A DNA stretch of 64,000 nucleotides from Numida meleagris (GCF_002078875.1 NC_034411.1:31576260-31640259); one strand, 5' to 3'; shown: positions 1-11,420, counted from the first letter of the stretch. A program made the numbers and translations. The notes: generated by a model from the sequence alone, not told the origin.

Positions 1-3000
1 ACTGGCATGCTCCAAGTCCATTATTAGAACACAAAATACATATTTACTCCCTTTTGAATTCCTAAATCATAAAGGATAATTGAAGCTAATTCTCAAGTGC
101 AGGCACTCCACAGAGATTAAAGCACAGGTATCACTGTTCTAAGAACACAAAGCAGGATTTTTAAGGAAGTTAATCTGGCTTTCATCATCTCCGCACTGGG
201 AGAGGGAACAATGATTTCACTATTTTTGGCAGGATGAGTGGGCAAGCAGCCACCTTGAAATGGACCTCAGCAAGTCATGTTACCCCTTCCAGCACATAAA
301 ACAGTCACTAGTATTTTAAGGCAAGATGGGAATTGAAAATACGATGGAAATCTGCCATTTCATAGCACATGCTACAGAAATCGTCGTGGAAATTCAAAAT
401 TAGATAATGAAGGATTACTTTTTTTTTTTTAAAACCATTACTTCAGAAGATGGAAGAAGGCCAGGACTTAGGCCGTCTCTTCTAACTACCACACCATCAG
501 CAAAGGATACTCACATTACTATTGGAGTGAACGGACATGCTTTGACTGTGCTTCAGGGCAAACTTTCCATTTGTGAGCATACCTACAAGATCATGCCCTC
601 AAGTGACAGAAAAAAGACTATTTTACAAATCTTATTCTGCCTTAAATACCTAACCATTTTGCCTGGTCAACATGACAGAATCCCTGTACATATGCATATG
701 CAAGACAGAACCTTTACCACTTTAGTATATTTTCTGTGAAATAGCTGATTATTTAAACATCAGCATAGATTTTTGGTATAAACAGGTGAGGCACAGGCTG
801 TGGAGAAATTGAAGCCTAACAGCCTACGTTATATGAAAGGCAATCTCTTTGCACTCAATGCACGTTGAGAGTGCCCTAGAGTGCAAGCAGCTATGCGGTA
901 AACTTACCAAACAGTGTACCTGAGCATCATATCTGATGGGAAGAATCATCTCCACACTACAGACATGCAGAATAGGAGAATTTACATCGCCCATGTAATG
1001 TCAAGCAAGCTCCTGCACCACTTCTTAAAATCTGTCATCCACTAGCCTGAGACTAGAGCATAACAATAAATAAACTCAAAAGAAAACAGCATACTGTTTC
1101 TTCATTAGTGGTACTAGTGAAGTTGTGCTCTTAAGAGGACAAGAAGATAAGAATACTATTAAAAAACTAGAGTTTGCATTCTGAAATAAGCTCTTTCTAG
1201 ACTAACACATTCAACTGCAGGAACCTGTTTTCTTGTGATCTGCACTCAAAAGTCCAAATGCACTCAGAGAAAGTAAGGAAGGAAATATTACAAAAGCATC
1301 TGCATAAGAATATGGGAAATGCCAGATATAACCTTTTATTTTCAAGAGGAGAGAAAACAAGAACACATGCACAAAACAACAGATGAGACAGCGAGACCTT
1401 TACTGCCTAGTATAATCAAGACCTATCAGGACAATGGGAAATGGTTTTTAAGTTGAAGGAGGGAAGATTTAGGTTGGATATCAGGGGGAAGGTCTTCACT
1501 ATGAGAGTGGTGAGGTGCTGGAACAGGCTGCCCAAAGAGGTTGTGGATGACCCATCCCTGGAGGTGTTCAAGGCCAGGTTGGATGGGGCCCTGGGCAGCC
1601 TGGTCTAATATTAGATGTGGAGGTTGGTAGCACTGCCTTTGTCAGGGGGGTTGGAGCCTAATGATCCTTGAGGTCCCTTCCAACCCAAGCCATTCTATGA
1701 TTCTATGATTGATTCTATGATGCTATCACTTCATCCAACAAATGAGAGTTCCAACTGATGAAAATGAAAAGCAGTGCTCAATGTTCAGTAAGCTTCTCTT
1801 CAAATTCATGCTAAGCTTCATGCCTCCTAACTGTTAAAAAGTTAGGAGTACAGAAATACAGTGAGCCCCGCCTCAGGAAAGCTGAAGTAAAACTAACCAT
1901 GGCCATCTGCTCTGTATGTGAACAGAAAGAAAGAGATTGCTACTTTGCACAAGAAACTCTTAGCATCTTATTCAGTTATGCTACATGAGTGACTAAGTTG
2001 CTAATATAGGAAAAAAAGCACACTGAAAATGCATTATTTACTGTTCTTTTAGGAGTCTCTTACGTGTATCAATAAAATGCTCATGCCCAACAGTTACAGT
2101 ATCACTAGCAATAAGGAGCAGGACAGGATGAGAATAAAACTGAAAGGCATCAACATTTCAACAATGTAATACGGAACTACACCACACCTAGTATAAAGTC
2201 TTATTATCCTACGATATCATATTCTCTTTTCAAAAAGCACTGATGCAGTTGGTGATTAATCTGTGAATGTGTTTGGAGCATGTGGTAGATTGCAGAGGAA
2301 TCTATCCCAGATACCCACCAACTATCCGACTGCATTTATTAAATCCACATGAAACCATTTGAGATGTACAGTCTGACTAAAGTAAAATAAGAGAAAATGG
2401 GAGTTCCAATAATATTTACCATGGACATTTTCAAAGATGCAATGTGGTACCTCAAATTTTAAAAGGCCTGACAAGTGTCTTTACCAATTACACTGTGAGG
2501 GAAAGCTAATTTAGTAGTTAGAGGGTACTAGTTTTCTCCTGTTAGCAGAGATACACCTACCAGCTTCTGCTTCCAATTAATAAGTGAAAAAACAACTCCT
2601 GGATGAAATACTCACGGACCTTAGCAGTAAAATAACACTGACCAGGAAAGCTTATGGTTACGCTCCCTTTCCTTTAAACAAGGCAGAAGCTTTACTGCCA
2701 TATCCCTTGAACAGTCACACTTATGGCCAAAACCAAATCCATCTGAAGACAACAGCACCTACAACCTTTTCTTCCGAAATAAACAATCAGAAACAAACCC
2801 ACAGAAACTAACTTCAGTAATAAAATGAATACCAGCTGCATCTCATATATGATGTTAGCTTCTACAAATCCTTGTATATCAAGGAAGCTTATTAAAAAAG
2901 ATATCTCATCTTTGGAAGGCAAAAGGCAAACACTGCAGTTTAGTTTCCTTTTACATAAAACATATTGCACAGCTGAGTGCAAGGCATCAAAGTCTGCCAG

Positions 3001-6000
3001 AAAAATATACTTCATGTCAGTACTGGAAGAGCGATGTTCAAGCAGATCCAAAGGGGATACCATAAAGCTACAGGTTCTTGGCAGACTGATACAGATAGAT
3101 AAGCAGTCTGTTGCTCCTGCTTCAAAACAATCACACTATCCCGTAACCACAGAGGTCCAGAACTTCATATTGGTCTCCGGATAAGAAAACAATGCAGTTT
3201 CCTTATGCTTTCAAGACTGCTCTGTAAAGAACGTTTGGGGGCTAAGTCATAATTTCGGAAAAATATCTGTAACGTAAAGCTCATAAAAACAAAAAGGCAA
3301 AAAAATTCTACTCTTTATTCCAGAGTCCTGTCTTTCTGAAAAGTACTCCACAGAAATTCAGCAGCAAACAGGTGAGCAAAAGCAGAAGGAACAACAAAGT
3401 GTGATGTGAGAAGCCTCGCTGAAATCCAGTCCTAACGCTCACCTGATACTTTTTCAGGTGTGTTGCCTACAAAAATTCCCTTCCTTATGGGAAATCTAAC
3501 TTGTACTTCAATTTATTGCAATCAAGTGAGTGGAGCTAGAGACCTGCAAGTTAAAGTATGCCCTGTATATGCAGCTCCAAAAGTCATCACCAGCTGTGTG
3601 AATCAATGAAGAGCTCTCCAGTTAATGGCCTGATGCTCAAAAATAATTTAAAACAATGTGGAGTACAGAAACAAAGACTGAAGAAGAAGATAAAATCTCT
3701 CAGTGATTTTTGCCAAATAATAATTTGTTGGAAAAAATAATTCATTAGGTCTTTGGAGCTAGTGAACTTTAGTCTTCAAAGGACTAGGCGTCTTATCCAA
3801 CAGTATCTAAATACAAAAGAAAGGCAGGTTGCCTTGTCTTTAATTCTCGAATATCTCAGTAATGTTTCAATACATACTTCATAACAACTCTCTGTAAATT
3901 AAAATAACATTCTGCAGAGTCAAGTTAGATGTACACGTTTACAATTAATTCTTTCATAAATCTTCAATATTATTCCACACATGTGGATAATCAGTTTTAA
4001 CATTAAAAAAAAATCTGTTCATTAAGTTATAGTATAAAAACATCACTAGGAAATAATCCAATACCTTAAATGCTTTTAAAATACAATGAGCATATATTCA
4101 TATTCTTTTTGCAATAGAAAATAAAAGACATCACAAGGAGAATGTCATGGTCTTGTTCCAAAACCATTTCAAAGTAAAGATGAGAAATCAGAGGAAAGAG
4201 TCATAGCAAAAGGTCCTAGGATGACAGTACCTTCTATATATTTAAATAAGAGCAGTCATGTGGACTCATATGCACAAGATTTGTTCTTTCTCACCAGGGA
4301 AGATGCTTTCAAGTCTTTGAGGAAAGAGGAATTTGTTTTAGTTCTGTTGTTCACTGAGAGCCACTTTCCTGGACCAGGATCAGTTCTCACTACTTTACTT
4401 CCCCAGGCTTGCCCAGGAGAAGGATCCAATATTCACTTAACAGATAACTCTAACACAATAAAATTTATGAACATGACAGCTCAGAAATTTGATACTTGAA
4501 ATCCTCCATCCTCCAGAAGCATGCAGTCTACACTCAAACCAATTTGAAGAAATAGTCCCAGATACCTTTGGAAAAAAAACCTCGAGCTGTGAAGAACAGC
4601 ACTGAATCATCACTGAAGCATTTCAAAAGCTACTAATCACTTTTCAGAGGTACAATACACATACAATACTCATACAAGAGATTCTCTTTGATACCACAGC
4701 AAAAGTAAAAATGAAGATGCCTGATATCCTACGTGAGACTGAAGACAAAATCAACAGTACTTTTTTGCTATCATCCCATTCCACCACATCCAGCAAGTGA
4801 CTACTGGTGGAGCCAGCAAGATTCAGTCACCAGTTCCCAAGTAACTTCCGTTCATCAAGAGAGATTAAAATAGTTCCCTCCAAGCCAGTATGGGACACGT
4901 CATTCAACATCCTCTAAAGGCAGGTTGGCTCAGCTATCAAACTTGCCAGTTTTCTTGATAAAGTATTGGTATGCATTCTAACTGTACACACAGACAACAA
5001 AGCAATGGTTGACACTGGTGGTAATGGAAACTGGCATTAAAAAGAGTGCGGCAGAAGAACTGTTGTTACTCTCTGTGTCAAACTACTTTGGGTGGCATTG
5101 ATAAAGCTTAAACTGCTTTCTTGATATAGAACTACTACAGAGCAAGCATGAGAGACTGGAACAAGTACGTTTCTGGTGAGTGAAGACTGATAGATGGGAA
5201 AAAGCTATATCCGAGAGAATTCTGTATAGTTGAAGTTGCGCAATGGTAAGGAAAATTCTTACAAGAGGTAGATACGTAGCTGAAGCATCAACAACATTCA
5301 GACAAGGCTGAGGTGACACGCATGAAGAGCTATGAATGAGAACAGTAAGAAATCTAAAAGTAACATGAGTTTTTTTTCCTCAACAGACAGGAAAGTAAAG
5401 ACTTTGAAATCTGTCTCAAACTAACCATGCTGTTACTGCGGCCTCAAAGGCATCACACATCACCTGTGTCAGAAAAAGTAAGTAAGGAGCTCACACCCAC
5501 CCACCTAAACAAAAAGAACAGTAGCTGTGTTTAGATCTCATGAGAATACCAAAAACCTAAGAAAGGAGGAGGAAAGGGCATGGACATCCGCTTCTTGGCT
5601 ACGCTAGGCTAACTAGTTCATCTTAATTACTTAATCTCCCAACAGACACAGCTTTTCTCTGTTGTTCTGCAACTCAAACTGAAACAGTGTCAGATCTCAA
5701 ACAGATGTTTGTGGAAGTTGTCATAGAAGAAAACTAGAATGTATAACCTACAGGATGCATTTTCCTGTGTCTCAGGGAAAACGCAGAACAAATACAAGGG
5801 GAAACAATCTTCATGGATAAATGATGTATGAGTGATCTTTTGGATTTCATTACCGCGTCTTAAATAGATTTTTAAGTCTAGACAATTTTTTATGCCTTTC
5901 TTCTCATTTCCTCCTTCAAATCTTTATTTACATTCTCTTTTAACGTACAATCTTCTTCAGAGCATTCATTCTCTACAGGGCATAAATACCTCACTCAAAA

Positions 6001-8460
6001 TATGCAGTTTTTAATGAAGATATAATATACATGATAATCTTAGAGTACATTAAAATCAAAATTATATACATTCATAAAAACACATGAGGAAAAACAAAAC
6101 TTACACCTTGGCTAAGAGTACTTGTCTCTTTTGTGTGATGTTATGGGTATAACACATTACTCACAGCTGTAGCATATACCAGGACAATGATCATCTAAAG
6201 ACTGAAACTGTATCATTGTATTTATACCAGTGAGTCTTTACAAGATAGCTTGGCAACTCTCTCTTGAAAAATGAATATCTGTAAAAAATGACATATATTT
6301 GTATTGCCTGAGGACTATTTCCATGCAATACAAATGCTCAAACACCAGCAGTAATGAACAGAACGACCTCTAATCAACAGAAATCGCTCGCTCTGCTTTT
6401 GGGATGCTACATAAATTAGTTACCAATGACTTGCCAAAGTCTTACTAAGTGCTTCAAAGCTTGGTGTAGATGGAAAAAACAGAATTACATTTAGTTCATT
6501 TCTGGATACCAAAATCAAACAGGACATAACCCTTTTGCATTCACACCAAGACAAGTGTTTTATTACTGAATTGTATAAGATCTACCAACTCTATGACTAT
6601 TTTACACAAAATATAAAATATCTCCCCAATTTTTCAAACAAAATAAAATATTACGCAGAAATCAAGGTCTTTTCAAATTGAGCCCATATTACTCACTTAA
6701 GACATAAAAATGTGAGAAATCTCACATGGAATTTTCTCTTTGTACTAGAAATGTGTCGTAGCTGTATGGAGTTTGGTATTTGTAAATACCAGCTTTCACC
6801 CAACATGGATAAACTCCTCAAGCTTCCTGTAATTAAGAAATGTTAGGATCGACAGTCTTTTTATTTTTTTTCTTCTCCCCTACAGACAGGAACTCATCAG
6901 CATCATTGCTGCCCCATCCCTCTCACTATGCTGTGCTGGGTGCGTTCTCCAAACCTCAGCATGCCTGCCCAGCCACACATACTAATGCAGAGGAAGGATG
7001 GGCCATCAAACCAAGACCAAGGCAAAGGGTGGATCTGAATCATGGCGTGCAAGAGCTGTTGCTCCCCCTCCACTGTGTGCAGAGGGAGCCTTGGGAGATT
7101 TGTTTCCCTGGGCTCACGTATCCCCTGTAGCGTCAGCTGCATCACACTGCTCATGACAGCAGTCTGATACAAGAGCTCAACCATGGCTGTAACCAGGCCA
7201 AGAAATACTCTGCAGGTCCTTTTGCTGCTCTCTGTGGATACATCTTAATTAGCCATCTATTTGCAGTGCAGCTGCTAAATTTACTTTATTGTCGCCATTT
7301 ATACTTGACAACATTGCAAGAAATTCTTCCGCTGGCCTTGAATCCTTTAAATAAAGTTGCATTAAATTGACAAGGTGATGGATCCTTACCCTCCAAGTAC
7401 ATCATTTATCGTTAAATAGAAGATGCACATTGCACAATTTATCTCCTTTCACAAAGAGCTCAGGTTTTAACATGTGAGAGTTAATATGGTACAATGGCTT
7501 GAATATTAGGTTACTGTTAAGTGCGAATGGTCAGAATACACAGGTGACGTTTTTCCCATCTTTGTATCCAAACAGATCTAAACTATGTTCGAGATGCATC
7601 GACAGGAAACAATTCCAAGAACAACTGAAGTTGCAGCAGCCTTTTCAGAACACAGGAAGAGCTTAATGGGAAAGCCTATACGTTAATATTAGAATATATT
7701 TTAGGGAAGCCGTGCTGAAAAGATTGAAACCAATTCTTTATACCATTCTTCTAGAGCCAAACAACTGCAGCGAGTCAACACTAAGCTCAGCATAAGGGAC
7801 AAATCAAGTACCAGCACCATACACAATGCACTGTACTTCAAACATGGCAGTTGCCATTAAATAATGCACATGTATAATATCAAGTGTTGCCATCATCTAT
7901 GAAGTTAAAAAATGTACTTCAACACTTCAGAAAAATGAGAAAAAATATTTAGTGTGTAAATAAATCAATTTTAAATTTGAAGCATTTAAAGTGATGATTT
8001 TACCCTCTTGTTTTCTTTAAAAACTTCACAAAAAGATTACTGAAAAAGGAATTTCAAGCAATGCGTTGTAATTTCTGAACTATGCTGTTCTGGAACGTGA
8101 TGGAGGTTTCCAGTTACCGTCGGTTTTCCCCTGAAGAGGTTGGGGAGGAGAGCTGCCCCCTCCCCTGCACTGCCACAGGCAGAAAACACCTCTGCGATCT
8201 ACCTAGGAAGAATCTGAGGTACCGCTTCCTCTGAAAGGTGTACAGGAATGTTTTTCTCTAAGTCTGTGCTTTCATCAGTTACACCCTAACCTGCATTCCT
8301 CGGGTGGTGAATACAAAAAGGGAAAGCATTAGGAGCGTCAGTATTTCTCTTAGAAACAATTGCCTGTCAAACAAAGCATAAAAAGACAAAAGGCAGAAAC
8401 ACTGTTTCAGCTTGAATGCCTTAATGCCACTACTTGTCATGCAGCACTCCATCAGCACCC
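1..8460. other. Large BIRC6 intron, distal part (no gene seen)
   Basis: No BIRC6 exon is found here. The next expected exon, which in other vertebrates starts VLDMARHVPLY, is absent, so the intron continues past the left edge. Apart from one CR1 fragment at about 1,448-1,720, the sequence is AT-rich and non-coding. Open frames up to 123 codons occur on both strands, overlap one another and match nothing I know. A homeobox/E-box-rich stretch at 7,240-7,400 (CTTAATTAGCC, CAGCTGC) could be an enhancer; this is weak. Confidence 0.7.
1448..1720 (+). mobile_element. CR1 LINE 3' end fragment
   Basis: This is the well-conserved 3' segment of an avian CR1 retrotransposon in plus orientation. Diagnostic phrases are GGCTGCCCAAAGAGGTTGTG, TGGAGGTGTTCAAGGCCAGG, and GAGGTCCCTTCCAACCC followed by the terminal ATTCTATGATTCTATGATTG-type short repeats at 1,693-1,720. 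It is 5'-truncated, as nearly all CR1 copies are. Good agreement with the consensus suggests a fairly young copy. Confidence 0.95.
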
Positions 8461-8950
8461 CCTGAAGTACAGTTAGCCGCACTCCTCCCCACACCGCACA
8501 CTTTCTCTGCTGTTGCAGGATGAAAATGTGCCCGGCCTGACAATGAAGCGGCGGAGCCACCGCACATTGTTATGCAACTCGCTGTCTGCAAGGGTGGCTC
8601 GTAGCTCCTTCTTTATTCAGCAAGTGCCAAGTGCATGTTTAATCAATGTCACAGCTCGCCACAGTGTTCGACTGAAGCCGCCGTCATTCCTCTCCTCAGA
8701 TCTGTCTGCCTAAGTCCTGCAGTGCTCCGAAGAATACCTTGGAATTATTTCCAGAGCCTCTGAGCACAGGTGTGTGGCAGCGCTGACACGGCCGCAAGCA
8801 GCACAGACTTCCTTGCATCCTTCCTCAGTCTGGACTAAAATTATGGAGCGTGGCTGCACGTAGTTCGCTGCATTTGGAATTACAGCACGTCAACGTGAGA
8901 AAGCCTCTTCAGGCGGCTGCCACAGAGCGTAAATCACAGGCTGGTGGCGG
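8461..8950 (+). promoter_or_regulatory. CpG-dense candidate promoter of the TUNAR-like gene
   Basis: I count 24 CpG dinucleotides in about 490 bases, against 2 in the 300 bases at 7,801-8,100. This is the most CpG-dense patch I noticed in the large BIRC6 intron. It lies about 1.6-2.1 kb upstream of the micropeptide ORF. It contains a SOX/OCT composite site, a CACGTCAACGTG near-palindrome at 8,887-8,898 and an adjoining G-run. Small CpG islands are typical vertebrate promoters. Strand and linkage to the micropeptide are inferred from position and the downstream donors. Confidence 0.5.
8565..8577 (+). promoter_or_regulatory. SOX2-OCT4 composite-type site
   Basis: The bases CATTGTTATGCAA join a SOX site (CATTGTT) directly to an OCT half (ATGCAA) in the spacing and order of the composite element known from pluripotency enhancers such as those of Nanog and Utf1. 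It lies inside the CpG-dense patch. TUNAR RNA was described as a pluripotency and neural transcript, so the site fits a related gene. Binding is not shown; a 13-base match can occur by chance. Confidence 0.45.
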
Positions 8951-8966
8951 GGGGGGGGGAGGGTGG
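8943..8966 (+). repeat. G-run, possible G-quadruplex
   Basis: An uninterrupted run of 11 G (8,949-8,959) is flanked by GGTGG and GGGTGG on the same strand. It sits at the 3' edge of the CpG-dense patch. Such tracts can form G-quadruplexes near promoters; they are also length-unstable and error-prone in assemblies. Confidence 0.6.
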
Positions 8967-9299
8967 ATTGGAAGTCTTAATAAATAACTAAATATAATTG
9001 AATAAAACAGGAGCTGCTCATATTTTTTTTTTTCCAAGGCAAAACCAAACGGAATGCATTTTGTTGCTCTACATCATCCAAGGAAAAAAAATCCTCATTT
9101 TAATGAGAATTAGTCAACAGCAAGGATCATTACCAGAAGGGTTTTTCGACTGCCCTCGGTGCTGGTGGATTACCGAGGGAGAAGGCCAGTCCTTGGGAAG
9201 CTTCTGTAATGTTATTCCCCTCACCGTTAAACTTCTTCATCAAGGAGCTGTCCGTGCTGGGTCTGTCTGAGCGAGGAGAGCAGCCCCTTCATGAAGATA

Positions 9300-9376
9300 A
9301 AAGCCTGGCTTGCCACCGAATCGACGAGTAAGAAGCATGTCTGATGACATTTTATTCCTGATGCAATGTAGGGTAA
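9300..9376 (+). other. Candidate 5' exon end and splice donors
   Basis: Two good donor consensus sites follow the CpG-dense patch on the plus strand: GA|GTAAGA at 9,327/9,328 and GG|GTAAGA at 9,372/9,373. Splicing either to the acceptor at 10,499 would remove an intron of about 1.1 kb and place the micropeptide ORF in the next exon. This is a model from consensus matches only. Confidence 0.3.
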
Positions 9377-10498
9377 GAAACATCATCTTATTTTACCTTT
9401 CTGGGAGATGTGCTCTGAGCTGATGGCTTTAATTAGACTCAGCAAAATACGTTCATCATCAATGATTAAAGATGTTTGCCAAGAGAGAAAAATGCTGTAG
9501 CACTATAAAATGTGACTGCAAATCCTCAATAAATGTAGGTTACCTGAACTAGTAAAAAGCCCCATCAAATTTCAGTTTGAGATATGGAATTTCTGATCAA
9601 TAAGGCTAAAACAGCATAGCAGATCGCATACAATATCAACATCCCAGCCACCAAAGAACATAATTTTACGGGGGATATGTTTCTAGAAGATATTAGACTG
9701 TAAATGAAGAGTGCAAGAACAGCTAAGTAATAGGGACAGGCTGTCAACCTCACTTTTGCAACAAAAATAGGTAATAAATCATACATATGTCTGTAAATCT
9801 CTATCTCAAGTCCTTTAACTGCACAGAATTTTGCTGCTATGAAAGTACTGCTGTCCTTCGGCATACTGCAGCAATAAGCATACAGAATAGTAATAACCTT
9901 TATATTTTGAGAAACAGACATTTTCTGTTCAATGCTTACTGTTGCATGGATGTCCAAAAGCTGATGTATTAAACAAGTAAAAGGAGGAGATCTCACCTGC
10001 AATTGCCTACTTATGGCTCACTATTCAATAAAAGATTGCGATACTGTGTTAAGGAGGCACATTATCCATGTTGGGCAACAGCAGACATGAACATTTTCAG
10101 CTGTTTCTGTACTGTGACAGTTAAATTATTTAACAGCTGCTGAAAATTCACAGAATCTCTCCGGGCATTTCAGAGCATTTGACAATGCCTCCATACCTGT
10201 GTTCATCGCTCTGACGTTACATGAGGAAATAAATTAGCTGGCTAAAGACAAATTTTACATTTCTTTTATAATAAGGCACGTTAATTAAGTTTGGAGCATC
10301 AAGCTATTTTTCACTCCTTCTATCCAATCTGCATCTACTTCTAACATCTACAAGCCCATATAAAAAGAAAACAAAAGATTAATACAACTCAATAAACGTA
10401 GAAAGGAGAACATAAATGTACAGCACAGAACTGCATTTAAGAAGATGAGAGCTTGCACATTTGTCAGACCAGATTTACCATTTGCTTTCTTTCCTCTA
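9377..10498 (+). promoter_or_regulatory. Possible intron of the TUNAR-like gene with CNE-like sequence
   Basis: This stretch has no recognised gene. The part at about 10,080-10,300 is rich in homeobox-type cores (TTAAATTATTTAAC, TTAATTAAG, AAATTAGC) and E-boxes (CAGCTG), and contains a hairpin at 10,093-10,146. A second such patch is at about 9,400-9,540 (TTTAATTAGA). Sequence like this often marks conserved enhancers of developmental genes, but conservation cannot be judged from one sequence. A 145-codon minus-strand frame (9,565-10,002) has two hydrophobic segments but no family I recognise. Confidence 0.25.
10093..10146. other. Imperfect hairpin in CNE-like block
   Basis: TTTTCAGCTGTT (10,094-10,105) can pair with AACAGCTGCTGAAAA (10,132-10,146) apart from a three-base bulge, leaving a loop of about 26 bases. 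The stem is short for a microRNA precursor. It may simply be paired E-boxes in an enhancer. Confidence 0.3.
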
Positions 10499-10499
10499 G

Positions 10500-11420
10500 C
10501 TAGCTGCCAGAATACTGGTGAAGAAATTTGCAGGAAAAATGGGGACCTCTGCCATCACTACACTGGAGGATGTAAAAAGGCGAGAGGAGAAGGAAGAGAA
10601 AGAAGAATCTATTCTAGCGCTGCTTGGAATTATTGGAACTGTGCTCAATTTATTTGTTATTGTTTTTGTGTACATCTACACTACACTTTGATGGCATTTT
10701 TGAACATCAATTACATAGCACACAGTGCAAAGACCAGTGATGGTAAGGATGATTTCTAAATTTAAAGCAAGAAAACCCACAGTCTGAAAAGATTATCGAA
10801 AACATTCCAGAGCAAAGTGCCTGGCTAAGGGCACCGAACGATGACTGCTAAATGCATCTGTGAGCCCAGGTAGGGTGCTAAATTGTGTAAATGAAGACAG
10901 ACAATATTCAGTTTCTCATGGATAAGAGATGAAACCCAAATAACGGAACCTGAGATGGCACTGTTTTATTGACAACAAATGTGCAAGGCGCAAAAATATA
11001 AGCAGAAAAACAGTGAAAACAATCAGAACGCAGAAGGAGATTAATTAAATACATGAATATATATATAAGCGCGTCCCATGATGCTTACTGTAGTTTTGTG
11101 CAGTCTGTCTCTTCATAGCTGAGATCAGAAAACAGACAAAAGGGTTTTATCTTCAGATCACCATGTTAGGCTTAAAATCTACACTGATGTGCAATAAGTG
11201 TGGAAAGAGGAACAGTGTTATACCAAAAAATTGTACTATCATAAGTAAAATTTTAACTATTGACTATATTCTGCAGCATTTTTGTTAGTCTTGTGGAAAG
11301 CTGAAAAAAGTTAGGTTCTCTTGCCTTTACTGAATCTGTATTTGAAATCATGCTATACTGACAATGTGCTTTTCTAATTAAAACTCCTTTTAAGTGGCGT
11401 GAAAAAATAAATAAGAGTTT
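10500..11420 (+). other. Probable 3' exon of the TUNAR-like gene
   Basis: A pyrimidine-rich tract (TTTGCTTTCTTTCCTCTAG) ends at 10,499 and is a good splice acceptor; later AGs at 10,503 and 10,510 are alternatives. The micropeptide ORF starts 30-40 bases into this exon. Downstream poly(A) signals on the plus strand are ATTAAA at 11,044 and 11,377 and AATAAA at 11,406-11,411, so the true 3' end is unknown. Overlapping longer reading frames here, including one of 104 codons from 10,445, are in other frames and have no recognisable product. Confidence 0.5.
10539..10691 (+). CDS. TUNAR-like single-pass membrane micropeptide (50 aa)
   Basis: This 50-codon ORF runs from ATG at 10,539 to TGA at 10,691. 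The start has a strong context (A at -3, G at +4). Residues 1-24 are hydrophilic and highly charged, with a DVKRREEKEEKEE stretch. Residues 25-47 form one hydrophobic helix containing LLGIIGTVLNL, and the peptide ends FVYIYTTL. Compared with my memory of human TUNAR (BNLN, 48 residues), the last 30 residues agree at about 25 positions, all differences being hydrophobic swaps, and the lengths nearly match. The N-terminal 20 residues do not align well, so I infer a paralogue rather than TUNAR itself. TUNAR is an ER membrane peptide reported to bind the SERCA2 calcium pump and modulate calcium in neural and beta cells; the same role here is inference. A pyrimidine-rich splice acceptor lies about 40 bases upstream. 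The gene is antisense within a BIRC6 intron. Identity as a TUNAR-family ORF is near certain; expression is not shown. Confidence 0.9.
   Translation: MGTSAITTLEDVKRREEKEEKEESILALLGIIGTVLNLFVIVFVYIYTTL

Noticed and set aside
2692..3063. 123-codon minus-strand frame
   Set aside because: It overlaps a plus-strand frame of similar length and matches nothing. It most likely reflects a stretch poor in stop codons.
9565..10002. 145-codon minus-strand frame with two hydrophobic stretches
   Set aside because: No family match. AT-rich DNA readily yields hydrophobic chance frames. It lies in the probable intron of the plus-strand gene.
10107..10122. Similarity of CTGTACTGTGACAGTT to miR-101
   Set aside because: It shares only the GTACTGTGA core; the seed and hairpin partner do not match. 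Treated as chance.
10445..10759. 104-codon plus-strand frame overlapping the micropeptide
   Set aside because: It is in a different frame, its product has no recognisable features, and its opening lies in the intron-like sequence and polypyrimidine tract before the acceptor. The shorter ORF inside is the one with family similarity.
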